Positions 31,978 through 44,024 of a DNA stretch of 64,000 nt are shown here, one piece after another (position 1 is the stretch's first letter; each line of letters starts with the position of its first letter). The notes under the pieces were generated by a model that saw only the letters and a list, made by a program, of their open reading frames with translations, was not told where the DNA came from and ran no database searches. The position numbers were made by a program, and so were the translations under genes. The stretch is from Monodelphis domestica (Eukaryota > Chordata > Mammalia > Didelphimorphia > Didelphidae): NCBI RefSeq assembly GCF_027887165.1, contig NC_077230.1:261458976-261522975 (forward strand), in the 5' to 3' direction.

Positions 31978-34095
31978 GAAACATATTGAGAACTGGAGGA
32001 GGAGATATAGATACACAATATCACTTCTATTCTCTAACTTCAAACACATGACAAATACAATTCATGTTGTAACAGTGACACCAAGATTGGTTGGAGTTCC
32101 ATAGGGTAACATTCTACACTAAATCTTACGTGACTGAAGACTAGTCTTGGGGTAGCATAGAAAATAAGTTATTCCAGCAGAAGAACAAGTAATTCAACAA
32201 CTAGAACACTCCTAAACTTGTAGCAAAGTTTCAACTTCATAACTAAATCAGGCACAAACATCTACGATGCTTATGGTAGCAAGATTCACATTGGTTGAAT
32301 CTGTTATAAAAAGACTTTAACACCAAGTTGTAGTTGAAACCTGAAAGAAGAAGGTTATCCATATCTCTCAACCTTCATCCTAAAACAATCTCTACCGGGG
32401 GAAGGAAGAGAGAGAGGGTATGCCATGACGATATTATCTTATAATTTCAGATATCTCACATGTCATCAGTAATGATACATATACAAATGACATCTGAAAA
32501 AAAAAGTCCTAGTCATAAACTGCAACATGAATAGCCCAGGAAGAAATTGAAACAAAAGTCTTGTGAATGAAAGCCTACTGAGAGCACATAACGATATTTG
32601 CCACCAAATACTGAAAAGAGAGCACTGCACATGTTGCAATGAAAGGATAGCACCCCTGAAGAAATTCAGCCAGTTACAGCCAAAAAGGAAAACATTAGCA
32701 GCCATAGAAAAAAAGCCTCAATATAAAATATAAAATAGTCTCTTCCTGACACAATAACAAAACAGAAAGAAACAATGTTGTTATAAATGAATACACAATT
32801 CTCTAGATACTATCTCCAAAATACAGAACTAAAGTAAACATTTAATAAATCTTTTAGTGAAAGGTGAAACAACAACATTTAGCAACCTTGAAAACTCTAT
32901 TCTTAAGCACAATGCTCACACCCATCCATTTAGAACACCTGTACACCTTATCTGCAGGCATGAAGATGTTCAAATGCAAAAAGCTTACCCCCATGCATGA
33001 AGAAATCACATGCAATCCTTACGTGCACACATAAAATTGATAAATTCTGCATTCATGAAGAGTCCATATAACTACCATGCAAAAATAACTTTTCACTCTT
33101 ACTTGCACACACATGTTAAGATCTTACTTGCACACATTTGTTTGTGGTTTGTTCTTGTATTCTGGGTTCCTGATTGTACTAGTGGATCATGATTGGAAGA
33201 CCATGTCTTCAATAAAAACTGGACAATGGTGACTGGCATGCAGACCAGACGAAGGACCAGAGAGGAGTAAATAGTTTCTACAAGCAACATGAATGGACAT
33301 GGAAGGACTTTGGAACTTTGAAATCTTGGAACTTTTGACCATGAGGATATGTAAGGATGTGTTGTACATGTGAAAATTACATATATATGCATGCACATCC
33401 TACATAGCAAAGTAAGATATCTCATGGATTGGGTAAGTATACAATATGCATAGTTGCATAACAAAGACACACTGATGAAAATTTCTGTGGAAAATTCAAA
33501 CAGATAGAAATATTTCTTTTTTGCATGAGTTTACACAAAAATTTAGAATGACGTACATATGTAAATTTGTATGGATCCTATGTACACATGTAAGTACTAA
33601 TAACTAATATGCTAACTATATTAGAGTAATTTATTAATATAATCTAACCACTAACAATAGATTAGCCTAGTGAATTTGTTTAAGGCTTAAGAAAGTAGAG
33701 ACATAGAAGTTCTGAAGCACAGAAGTTATATTGTATTATGATTGTAGGTTAGTATTTGTTAGTGTTAGGAAATTTTTCTCAATGACTATATAGACATTAG
33801 GATAATACATTTGCATTTTCAATATGTTATTGACACTGTTAAGATGATTTGAATGTTGTTACTTGATTTGTTGTGATGTGAAACTATTTTCCTGTAAATC
33901 CCTTACCTAAATCATTTTCTTATTCCACTCTTAGCTTAGCATTTAGGTAATTAGAATAGCTAAGATGAGTTAGGATTTTGTTATTTTTGGGGGCGGTAAG
34001 GGTATAGTTATAACAGAGCAGAGTTAAGATAGATAGATAAAATTATTATTAAGGTATATATCATTGAAAAATGCAAGTTGCATTTTTTATCAAAT
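31978..34095 (+). mobile_element. 3' internal region of plus-strand ERV, no pol or env recognised
   Basis: Two kilobases between the acidic frame and the polypurine tract. No reverse transcriptase, integrase or envelope motif was seen in any frame; short frames near 32466 and 33099 have no family features. Repeated words such as 'cttgcacacatt' and 'ttacatgtgcacac' variants occur near 33000-33140. The virus must have lost pol and env or relied on a helper. Confidence 0.6.
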
Positions 34096-34107
34096 AAAAG
34101 GGGGGAT
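34096..34107 (+). promoter_or_regulatory. polypurine tract
   Basis: 'aaaaggggggat' directly before the TGTCATAG start of the LTR. Confidence 0.85.
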
Positions 34108-35044
34108 TGTCATAGAGACATGAAGAGAGAGAGGTTTTGCAGGACAAGCCAAGATGCAAGAACCAAAGTTGGGGACCTGTCTGTCAATCAAGGAGAAGAT
34201 TCCAAATGGAATGTTCCCAGGAGGAGAGGCAGTTGAACCTGGCTGAAGGACCCTTGTGGGGCTGGCTTGATTTAGGGTTCTCAAGGGAGAGACCTCTCCT
34301 CTCTCTGGGATTTTACTGATCAAGAGTTGGAGGAAAGTCAGACTGAAAGAGAGACTTTTCTTGGTGGCTGGCTGAGGGGGAAGAAACCCTGAATTGAACT
34401 TGTTAGCTTTCTGGCCCAGGCTGAAGGACCCTTGAGGGGGGCTTCTGAAATTAGGCTGAGAGACCTTGGTGGTTTTGTGAAGAAGAAAGAAGATTTTATA
34501 CAGTTGTCTTCCATCCATCTCTCTAACTGTCCTCTCTGTCACAGTTGTTACTTAACTGATTTCCCAAACCCTTTAATTCTCCTTATAGATTAGGCCCCTA
34601 TCCCCTTGCCCTCAATTCCCATCCTGTTTGTTTCCAATAAACCTCCTTACCTGAGAAAAAGAACAAGAGCAGTTTCTCTAAATCTCAGTCACCTTTAAGT
34701 TACATAGAAAGGAGACTGGCTTACAAGGGGGAGGGGAAGGGAGGCAGCTGGGAGAGGGTTGGAGAAAGAAGGGAGTGAGGGAGAAGGAGGTTAGGAAATA
34801 GATTGATCTATCAGTCATCAATAGAGAGTATAGGTAGACCCCAGAGTATTCCCCTGTGGCAGCATTCCTCTATCTCAGGCAATATCTCTCAGTGTCTCTC
34901 AACAAACTTATCTCTTCACCATTGTAACTAGGTACCCTCAGGTGTGTCCCCATACTAATAGCAGCTCTCTCTAGTCACAAGCCAGAGTACATCAGTCAGT
35001 TGGAACCAGAAATAGTTTCCACACAGATTATCCTTTCTATTTCA
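34108..35044 (+). mobile_element. 3' LTR of plus-strand ERV (937 bp)
   Basis: TGTCATAGAG...CTATTTCA. AATAAA is at 34636-34641. The 3' edge is fixed by comparison with the 5' stump (23175-23274), and the start by the polypurine tract. The 3' flank passes directly into an old LINE. A 150-codon frame on the minus strand (34090-34542) is a shadow with no viral motif. Confidence 0.8.
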
Positions 35045-36105
35045 CTCAACCACACACATATGTGGTCTAATCTTTGATTTTGGCATCACCAATAAATATT
35101 CCACTTCTATTATCATAAACTCAGAAGTTTCTTTATCTGATCATAATCTCCTTTATCCCATGCCCATCTAAATCTTACCCTTCTCCCAAATAGTCTTTAT
35201 TCTCACCACCATCTGTGATCCCTCTATTTCTCATCATTTAGCAACCAATCACCCCTCTTTGCTTTACTCTTCTACTTTCCCCACCTCCATCCCTTTGAAC
35301 CAGTTCAACTCTATTCTTTCTTCTACACTAGAATTCATGTCATCTCATCTTATTGCTATTCCTGTCTAACTAAATTTCAGTCTTTGATTATTCCTTTTAT
35401 CCTCTTCCTGTGTATCTGCTCATGTGCAGTTGAATGAGATTGGCAAAATTAACATATCCTTGCTGCCTGGATCCATTATATGTTAATGTTATCTGATTTT
35501 TACTCATCATGGAATTCCTTTTTTCCCTCCCAAATTGATTTTCTATCCTGCTATTCCCAATATTTGTTTCAAACTTCTTTTCTCAAGTTTCTAACTATAC
35601 CAACTATATTTACTTTCTGATCTAAGGCCATCATGTACTTAGTGAGAGTTCTCCCTCCTCCCCTTTGATTCATTAATTAATCCATATGATGCTTATTAAT
35701 TGTTGGTGTAGCTCAAGGCCCTGTCAGAGGACCTCTTCTCTTTTTTTTTTCTATATACTCTTTTAAAAACTTCATCAGTTCTCATGGTTTCAATCATTAT
35801 CTCAGTACAAACAGTTCCAAGATCTATATTCCTAGTCCTAATATCTCTTGAGTTTCAGTCCTACATATTCAACTGTTTTTTTAATATTTCATATTTGAGA
35901 TGATGCAACTCAAACTCCTCCAATATGAAATAGAAATCATTCCATCCTCCTTAAATGCACTTATATTACACTTTATTACTAATATTGAGGTTTGTACCAT
36001 CTTTTATGTAAAACAGGTTTTCATTGTTAGTGTTATTCTCCATGTCTCATTCATTCACATATTCACTCTTTTGAATCTTGTCATTTCAGCATCTGTAGAA
36101 TGAGT
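35045..36105 (+). mobile_element. L2/CR1-clade LINE remnant
   Basis: Frames broken by stops still show LINE landmarks in order: a Ser-Asp-His-like motif of the endonuclease C-terminus ('ttatctgatcataatctcc', about 35133), then the reverse transcriptase 'Pro-Gln-Gly...Gly-Pro-Leu' type string ('caaggccctgtcagaggacc', 35714-35733), then a Leu-Asn-x-Ser-Lys-Thr-Glu-like region near 35910. Confidence 0.5.
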
Positions 36106-36106
36106 C

Positions 36107-37600
36107 AATCAATTAGTTAACAAATATTTTTTAGTTCCTACTCTATGCTAGGCACTGTAAAAAATAGACTAGAACTCTGGACTTCAATCCCCACAAGCCC
36201 TTGCTCCACTTCCCCAAAATGCTTTGTAATCTCATGTAATTCTGAGGTGGGCCAAGATCGAGGAAGGATTTAAGCTCATTGCAAAGGCTTTTGGCTCTTT
36301 TTTGGACTTCCGTTTTGGGGCAGACATGGCTCTTTCCATAATGTAGGTGAGGTCTTGTCTAGGCCTCCCTGGCCTAGGCACGTTTTCCTTATTCTGTATT
36401 TTCTTTAATCCTTAATCTTTAATAAACCTCATAAAATATAATACTCCTTGCAGAGAGAAACTAATTTCTACCTGCCTCAGTCTCCCCCTAAATTTTAACT
36501 GTTACAGCACTGAACTAAGTACTGAGGTTACAAAGAAAAGGCAAAAGACAGTCTATTCCCTTGAGGTAATCACAATCTAATGGTGTTGAAAATATGACAA
36601 TAACTATTTATATGTAAGATTATATATAATATCTAAGTATAATATAATCAACAGAGATAAGATACTAAAATAAAAAGTCATTGGAAAAGACTTCCTGCAG
36701 AAGGTAGGATTTTAGCTACAAGTTAAAAAAAATCCAGGAAAGCACAGAACAGAGAAGAATTAGAAAATCCCATACATAGGGAACAATCAGTAGAAATGCC
36801 CAAAGAAAAGAGATATTTTGGTTTTTTAGAAGGGTAGTAAAAAGGCCAGTGTTCCTAGATCAATGAATATATGAGGGGAGTGGTGTATGGTATGAGATGA
36901 CTGAAAATGGGGGGGGGTAGGTTTCAAATGGCTTTGAATGCCAAACAAAGTACTTTATACTTGATCCTGAAAGTGTTACAGAGCCATTGAAGTATATTGA
37001 TCAGGAAGATGAGGAGGTCATATATGTGTTTAAAATATATCACTTTGACAGTCAAGTTTGGCATACATTGGAGTGGGAAGAGATGTGACAGTCAGATCAA
37101 CCATCAGGTTATTGTATTATTCTAGCCATGAAGTGAGAAAGGTGGCATATGTAAAATATCTTTAAAAAGGTAAAAAATCAACAGATAAATCATTAGATAT
37201 AGGGAGAGAGAGAAGAGTCAAGGACTATACTAAGGCTATCAACCTGAGGAACTGAGAGAATGATGGTACCCTCAAGAGTAATAGGCAAGTTAAATAGAAT
37301 GCATTGTTTTGGGGAAAATATAAGTTCGGCTTTGGACATGTAGAGTTTAAGATATATATTAGGACATCTAAGTTCAAGATGTCCATTAGGTAATTGGAGT
37401 TGTGAGACTTAAGGTCAGGAAAGATATTAGAAATGTATTATTAGATTTGAGAACACTCAGCATAGAGATGATAATTAAGTCCATCAAATTGATGAAGTGA
37501 AATAGTATAGAAGAAAAGAAGAGAACCAAGACTAGAATTCTGTGGATGAACTATTGTTAGAGGGTATGATCTGGATGAGAAATTAGAAAAGGAGACAGGA
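36107..37600 (+). repeat. ancient mammalian interspersed repeat, about 1.1 kb, split by a solo LTR
   Basis: Starts 'acaaatattttttagttcct' 'actctatgctaggcac', is cut by the LTR at 36156, and resumes 'tgaactaagtactgaggtta'. It then shows 'tcctgcagaaggtaggattt' 'tagcta', 'gaatgccaaacaaagtactt' and 'tttggacatgtagagtttaa'. The same order occurs in part at 13705-14060 and 41565-41685. A mammal-wide repeat type whose name I will not guess. Confidence 0.7.
36156..36506 (+). mobile_element. solo LTR with 4-bp target duplication
   Basis: TGTAAAAAATAGACTAG...AACTGTTACA, 351 bp, with AATAAA at 36421-36426. It is flanked by GCAC on both sides (36152-36155 and 36507-36510). Removing it restores the host repeat wording 'ctaggcactgaactaagtac', which proves the insertion. 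The 4-bp duplication fits class I (gammaretrovirus-like) ERVs. Confidence 0.95.
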
Positions 37601-37959
37601 AAAATATTCTATCCTCTTCACTTATGTTACTTCCATGACTTCACTTTAGTATCGTATTATCTGTAAACTGAATTATTGTTAATGCCTCCTTTTTGTTCTT
37701 CCTTCAAGTTTTTCCTTTTCCAATCCAATTTCAAAAAATATATCAAAGTTAACTTCTTAATATGGAGGTCTGAACTCTTGTAACTCTTATCTTCCATCTG
37801 TACTGACTCAGAAATGATTAGAATTTTCTTCCATCTCATCTATACCCGGTAGAATCACTGGTTTCCTCAAAGATATAATCCCAGGGTTTTTTCTTTTATT
37901 AAGCCTTTCCTAGTTCCTTTATCTCACAGGGCATCTACTTCCCAAGCCACCTCTGGAAT
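37601..37959. other. intergenic, nothing recognised
   Basis: T/C-rich, weakly L2-like wording, no feature that I can support. Confidence 0.4.
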
Positions 37960-38115
37960 GGAATGGAATAAACATTTATTGAGTGTCTAATTGGTGCCAA
38001 ACATTGTGTTAAATGACCTACAGTGTTTGATGTTCACAGTGATCTTGGGAGGTAGGTGCTATTAATATTTTTGTTTTACAGGTAAGGAAACTAAGAGAGA
38101 TAAAGGTTAGCTGAC
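37960..38115 (-). repeat. MIR-type SINE
   Basis: 'tgggaggtaggtgctattaa' followed by 'ttacaggtaaggaaacta', the antisense MIR order. Confidence 0.7.
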
Positions 38116-38189
38116 TGGATTGAGGAGATAGTTTTCTTTGTTAATGGGATAGAATCCATTTAATTTAAAACTCATTATTCATTTTTTTA

Positions 38190-38375
38190 AACCCTTACCT
38201 TCCACAGTCTATACTGCATATTGGCTCCAATTCAGAAGAGTGATAAGGGCTTGGCAATGGGGGTTTAGTGACTTGCCTAGGGTCACAAAGCTAGGAAGTG
38301 TCTGAGGCCAGATTTGAACCTAGGACCTCCCTAGGCCTGGCTCTCAATACACTGAGCCACCCACCTGCCCTCTCA
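38190..38375 (-). repeat. tRNA/MIR-core SINE, near full length
   Basis: 'aaacccttaccttccacagt', 'gtgacttgcctagggtcaca', 'gccagatttgaacctaggac' and 'tgagccacccacctgccc', all in antisense order. Confidence 0.9.
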
Positions 38376-39472
38376 CTTTTCCTTTTTTACAGGAAGACGC
38401 ATCAACTTTCATTGGTGATATAAGATCTTATAATTCAGAAAGGAAAATATTGATTCTACTTCTCAAGAAGGCAAAGTAATTCAGGATAAAATATTAGTAA
38501 TCACCAGAACAGAAAATGAGGGCAGAGCTTAATAAAATAGGTCTACTATGGTGGTTTATGGTGACTTTGTTCCTTATCCTGGTTTTCAAAGGAATGGTCT
38601 TTGCTGCTTTTACTTTTCTCTAGTGACAGCAAGTAAGACACTGGGGCACTGCTGAACTTATGACTGCTAACAATGAGTAATATATTTCCATTTTTTCATG
38701 AATATGTGTATCACATATTTTAAAGTACTCTTAAAGGTTGTGTTCCCAATTTTATAAAACCTATTTTGAAGAATTTGCACATTTGTACTAAGCTATAAAT
38801 TTTCTCAAGAATTCTGGTGCCTACTTCTCCACATAAATCTCTGTCTTTATCTTCACTCTGTCTCTCTTTTTCTCTCATACCATTAAATATCTGATTTTTT
38901 TCTAAAAATATACCACAAGTAATTGTACATTGGCTGAATTTAATAAATGTTGGTTATCACATGCCAATTCCCACTAAGAAAATGCAAAAGTGGGTAGTAC
39001 TTTGATTTTGTTCTATATGAAATTTATATGAAGGAACTAATTTATATTTAGCTTGGAGAAATAAGGATTTAACTTTCATAGGGTAGGGAAGAGGAAAGAG
39101 AGTTATCTTCAGTTATTTGAAAGGTAACATTATATGGAACTAATAAGAGATTTATTATGATGAATGACAAAGGGAAATATAGAATATGGAAAGAAACTCC
39201 AAAGAGATGAATTCAGATTCAATATCAGCAAAAATAAATTCAAACTACTAAATATATCTAAAAGGAGAAGGAAGCACATTAAGAAGCAGTATCTTTCCTC
39301 TCACCGAATTTCTTCCAATTAAGGCTAGATGACTATTTGATGGGCATATTAGTAAAGAGGATACTTGTTCAATGATGGATTGGACTAGAAAGACCCTGGA
39401 TGTCCTTTTGCCCTTTCAGCATTGAAGATTTTGTCTGAGAGTATTCACCAAATGTTGAAACAACACTATATG
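38376..39472. other. intergenic, unique-looking
   Basis: AT-rich, no repeat or frame recognised. Confidence 0.5.
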
Positions 39473-39486
39473 TGTGTGTGTGTGTG

Positions 39487-39527
<41 letters not shown>
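39473..39527. repeat. (TG)n(TA)n microsatellite
   Basis: TG units followed by about 19 TA units. Confidence 0.95.
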
Positions 39528-39530
<3 letters not shown>

Positions 39531-41389
39531 TGTTGATGTCAGTATAGGTTGCTTCTGGAATAATGCTGCATCCCTAATGATGAAAGTTCTTTCAAAGGAA
39601 ATATGTGTATGTATCTGCATTCATATATACACACATATATAATTATATCATATAGATTATATAGTTAACTCATTCCTCTCCCTATATCCTCAAAATAAAA
39701 CCTCATCTCTGGGAAAAAATATTAGTTCCTTCATATAAGCTTCATATAACCTAAAATCACAGTACTATATTGCTTGCCATTTTATTAGGGTGAATTGAAA
39801 TGTAATAACTTACATCTATATAACATATGTACATATATATAAATGTATATATCATTAAGAGAACTTTCATCTCTAGTGATAAATTCAGATGAAATGTAAC
39901 ACTAATAGAAATGTAGAATATTCTAATTTCTCTTCAAGTTTTAGTAGTAAAGATTTTTGGGGAAGAATGCAAAATGGAAAGAAGACAATTACTATCATTG
40001 GAATGTAAAGACAAAATATATACATATGTATTGTGTGTGCATGTGTATATATATATATACATATATACTTATATACATATTTATGTATGCTTACATGTGT
40101 TGATTTTCATCAAGTTTTCCCTCAATCCTTCTCTTCATGTGAAAATATCATATACATTATTACCATCATTATTCTCCTTTCTGGTATCATATTATTGTCT
40201 TCCTCTTTTTTTTCTTCCCACAATGTGTTACTTCATTTCCAACTATTCTAAAAAGGAAAATTAAATAATGTGTTCAAGCTTCTTTGGGTCCTCTCATTTG
40301 GTTTTTATTATTGCTTTTAGCATTTCCTAACACAACTTCTTCATTGGGCTAGTTAACCTTTCGTAGGCCCTTGGTAATCCCCTGTTCCTGGGGATTCACC
40401 ATATTGGTCCTAACCTTAATATGTCCACCAAGTTAGTTTTAATCCTACTGTAGATATGAACTCCCCAACTTAAGCAATCTAAGAACATCAGCCTCTATAG
40501 TGGCAGAGACTACAGACATGGAGTACGATGAATGACTTACAAATTTAATTGTAAAATTAAATCCACCAATTAAGATTAAAATTAATATTCCACCTAAATC
40601 TACCTTGTCATTAGCAGGGCAATCTCAGTAGATGAAAAAAAATGGTTTGAGTTACCTTGAGCAACTTGTCACTCCTGAGCAACAATGCTCACTCACATCA
40701 CTGAGGTCTGTGAACACTCACTTTTTGCATTCATCCTGAGGGAAAGATGGAATGATGTAAGTACAAATGCAACATATTATAAACAATAAAATATTAGTAT
40801 ATTTTAAAAGATTTATGATTACTCTCAAGGGATAGACTATTAACTCCATGAGAGCTAGCACATAACACAGAGGATGAGAGGAACAGTGTGACATAGTAGA
40901 ACCAATATGATACCTACTGAAGAATAGATATTATGAAAGAAAAGGAAAAAAGTAAGGGGGAAAGTGAATTTCCATTTTATTTTATGAAGTATCCATGTGA
41001 GCTATCTTCCCTCATGAATTATATCAGTTATCCAAGGTCACTTAAAGCAAAATGTTATTGTGATAAATACCAAAAGAAAGTTCAGGGCAAATTCAAAAGA
41101 AATAATTCAGTATTAGAATGGGAAAGATACTTCCTACCAAATTTATGACCTACCAACTACTGACTTCTATATTTGCAAGAAGCTACTATATTTTATGTTA
41201 AAATATATCTTATTAATGTTGCACAGTTTCCTCATGCAAAACAAAGTAATTTATAAGGATTGGGAGATCAGAAATCCTATACACACTTCAATCTCCATGG
41301 CATCATTGATAGTTATATATTTTGTATTTAGTTAGCCTATCTTTTTTCAATGTTTAAAAGCAAAGCATGTGAAGTTTATGGTAATTCAT
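39528..41389. other. intergenic with TA/TG patches
   Basis: Unique-looking AT-rich DNA. 40015-40095 is a 'tatacatat' patch that generates spurious Tyr/Ile frames. Confidence 0.5.
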
Positions 41390-41545
41390 AGCATTATAAA
41401 TTGGGTCATCAAGTCCAAAGCCCACATTTTATAGATCAAAAAGCTAAGGATTAGAAATGAAATAAGTGGCCCAAATTAATACCATTGATAATTTTAACTA
41501 ACTGAATCAGGATTAGAACTCAAACCCTCTCACTACAAATCATAT
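41390..41545 (-). repeat. MIR-type SINE, decayed
   Basis: 'cccacattttatagatcaaa' 'aagctaaggattagaaatga', the antisense MIR order. Confidence 0.55.
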
Positions 41546-41564
41546 AGATGAGCCTCAATCAACC

Positions 41565-41685
41565 AATTAATAAACATTTATTAAATCTCTACTATATGTC
41601 AAGCTCTGTGCAAAGTGCTTTGGATACAAAAATGAGACAAAGGCAGCACCTGCCCTCAGGGAGCTTGCCTCATGAAATTATTCTT
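41565..41685 (+). repeat. ancient interspersed repeat, 5' end
   Basis: 'aataaacatttattaaatct' 'ctactatatgtcaagctctg' then 'tgccctcagggagcttgcct'; the same type as 36107 and 13705. Confidence 0.65.
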
Positions 41686-41699
41686 GAAATAAAATTTTA

Positions 41700-42240
41700 T
41701 CACAAAGCAATGTGGTAAAACATAAAAGTTGCTAGATTTCTGGTCAAAGGACCTGTAATGGAGGGAGAAGGAATGGAGTCTCCCACCACTAATTTCAGGG
41801 CCAAAGTGTGGTTAAGGATTGAAGAGAAAGGATAGATAGATTTCCTCCTCTCCTTCCCTGGTAAACCCCACTCTGGTTTCCTTCAGAATGACAGATGCTG
41901 TTCCCTCAGAGACTTGATTGAAACAAAGTATAAGCCAGACAGCTCCTCTCTCTTTCTGTGGAGAGAAAGTAACTTTCTTCCCCCCCCAAACTCCCAGTCT
42001 TCCTTCTTGAACACTATGCAGCAGACTTTAGGAAATGGCTATTTATTCTAAAGAACATGTAAAAGGTAAGTTGTGGGATAAGGTGATTGGAAAGGAGGGA
42101 AATAGGAAGTCCCTAATAATAACAATTGAACCCCTTCTTCCCAAATCCTGTAGGGTCAGGCTTTGCTTGCCTGACCCACTGGGTCAGTTGTGAGAGTTGT
42201 CCTGACTCCTAGCTGACCTAGCTATTATAAAATTAACAGG
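41700..42240. repeat. possible old LTR-like sequence (hosts the hAT MITE)
   Basis: The composition is unlike the flanks: G/A block, C/T block with a C8 run, and a 'tttatt' that could be an antisense polyadenylation signal at about 42040. It may continue after the MITE to about 42640. No terminal TG...CA could be fixed. Confidence 0.25.
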
Positions 42241-42251
42241 ACTGTCTAGAG

Positions 42252-42443
42252 CAGTGGTTCTCAACCTCTCAATTTGTAGCAATGAGAATACATAATGCAT
42301 ATCAGGTATTTACATTCTGAATCATAACTGTAGCAAGATTACAGTTTTGAAATGGCCACCAAAATAATTTTTTTGTTTGGGGTCACTGCAACATGAGGAA
42401 CTGTATTTCAGGGTCACGTCATTAGAAAGGTTGAGAACCACTG
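42252..42443. mobile_element. hAT-type MITE (192 bp) with perfect 16-bp inverted ends
   Basis: CAGTGGTTCTCAACCT at 42252-42267 and its exact reverse complement at 42428-42443. Flanks 'gtctagag' (42244-42251) and 'ctccagag' (42444-42451) form an 8-bp duplication, 6 of 8 matching, close to the hAT preference nTCTAGAn. It has no coding capacity. It belongs to the MER5/Charlie-like group by its ends. Confidence 0.9.
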
Positions 42444-42451
42444 CTCCAGAG

Positions 42452-42870
42452 GGATTTAGAGGATCTTCAGGCAAAGTCCTATTCACTCTTGTTTATCTTC
42501 ACTGGATACTGGGGTCAGGTTTCACAGGAGGGTGCTCCAGGCTCAGAGGTCTGCTCAGATCAACCTCTCTGGTAGGCTTCCCAAAGAAGTGAATTCTACT
42601 GTCTGGATCTTTTTAGTTCCTCTGTTCTTCCTATGGAATTCTCTCTCCTTCCTGCTCTTTCTGCTTCCAGTATGATGAATCTACTTGTGTTCTTCCTCTA
42701 GCATATTCAGTCTCAGATTCCTCTCTTACAGACCTGAATTTGAATCTTAACTCCACTATTTACTACTTGTTTGGTATAAAGCTAAATATACGAATTACTT
42801 TTTTAAAAATAAGTCATTAAATTTGGGATGGGACTTTTACCTTGCTATCAGTGACACAGTAGAGACTTCA
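42452..42870. other. intergenic, partly LTR-like
   Basis: Probably the continuation of the sequence that hosts the MITE, then a short MIR-like scrap near 42720-42780. Confidence 0.3.
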
Positions 42871-43675
42871 AGGCTAAGATGGCTGAAGTGTAAAAGGAAC
42901 TTCATGACTCTTCCTACTATTGATTACAACAAAGTCTCTCAAAAGGTCAAAAATAAAAATCGGATAGGGAAATTGGGTCCACCAGAGGGCTCAGCCTTGA
43001 AAGTAGGAAGGGTTTGGGCATTTCCATGCTATAAGGGGTTAAAATTACACCTACCAAAGTGCGAGCTGATCACCCTCACCACACACACCACCTACCATGC
43101 CATGGTCAGAACAAAGGCTCAAGCAATCTCTAAATTCTTAGGAGCTGGCTGAGGGCACCACAGTCTTACCCCTGAGTTCAGTGCCAAGCCTTTGGGAGTA
43201 GAGATACCACCGAGATGGGCTGACCACAACAGATACCACTGAGACTCAAAAAATAGCCTGAGGGCAAAAACCAATCTGTGAATGCTGCCTGCCCTTCTAA
43301 CTCAGACTTCTGGCTAAGAAGGGAAGATAAAACTAACACAACAATTGCCACCAATACCCAAGAACTACAATCCACAAATAACAAAAAAAAAAATGTAAGA
43401 TACAATAGAGAAAGCCTGACATTGAATAATTTCTATGGGAAAACGGAGCAGAGTAGAGAGGCGACAGCAAAAAGTGACAAACAAGCAAATCATCTAATTA
43501 AAAAAAATGGAAATTGGTCACAAGATCTCAAGGAACTCAAATTGGAGTTTAAAAAACAAGTAAGAAAGATCGAGGAATAGTGGGAAGAAAAGTTGGAGAA
43601 AGAAATGCAAGTAATTCCAAAGGAATATAACAATTTAAAAGACAGAATCTCCCACTTGGAAAAAGAAGCACATTA
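42871..43675 (+). mobile_element. L1 LINE 5' fragment (5'UTR and start of ORF1)
   Basis: Starts near 'aaggctaagatggctgaagt'. 'aagatggct' (42876-42884) is a YY1-type site at the position seen in L1 5' ends. A Lys/Glu-rich coiled-coil-like frame near 43440-43670 ('LKELKLEFKKQVRKIEE') fits the start of ORF1. The element is cut at about 43675 by the ERV cluster. Confidence 0.6.
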
Positions 43676-44020
43676 GTCCCTATTGTTGCATTTGTGACCC
43701 TTTGTCCTCTAAAGATGTATGAGGATCCATCTGTGTATAACTCTATCTCTGGGTCACTAAGCTAGGCCTTTATTATTTATCTTTTAGATATTTCCTTGGT
43801 TTATATACCATTTTTGTAACTTGGGTACAGTCATGTAGAAGGTCAATTCCTAAAGGCAAATCAGGCATCAGAGTTGCTGGGTTTAGAGGTGCACACCTAT
43901 GAAAGGTTAGATTATCACTTCCGAGCAAAATGATCTCATACTGAGATAGCCTGCAGATATGAATGTATGTATATTCTGTGACCATAAGGGTTTTTCAAGT
44001 TGGTGAGCAGAATATACATT
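43676..44020 (-). pseudogene. pol: ERV pol, RT connection region (broken, cut off)
   Basis: A minus-strand frame at 43773-43985 has 'YEIILLGSDN' and 'CAPLNPATLMPD', the wording of the linker between reverse transcriptase and RNase H in class I ERVs. It ends at the edge of the L1 fragment, so RNase H and integrase of this provirus are missing. It is separated from the preceding RT frame by a frameshift near 44000-44020. Confidence 0.7.
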
Positions 44021-44024
44021 TAGC

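Noticed and set aside
33000..33140. Repeated 'cttgcacacat'-type words resembling a short repeat array
   Set aside because: Units are irregular in length and spacing; no CRISPR-like or satellite structure, and this is mammalian ERV DNA.
34090..34542. 150-codon minus-strand frame in the LTR
   Set aside because: It lies antisense within the 3' LTR and has no viral or cellular signature.
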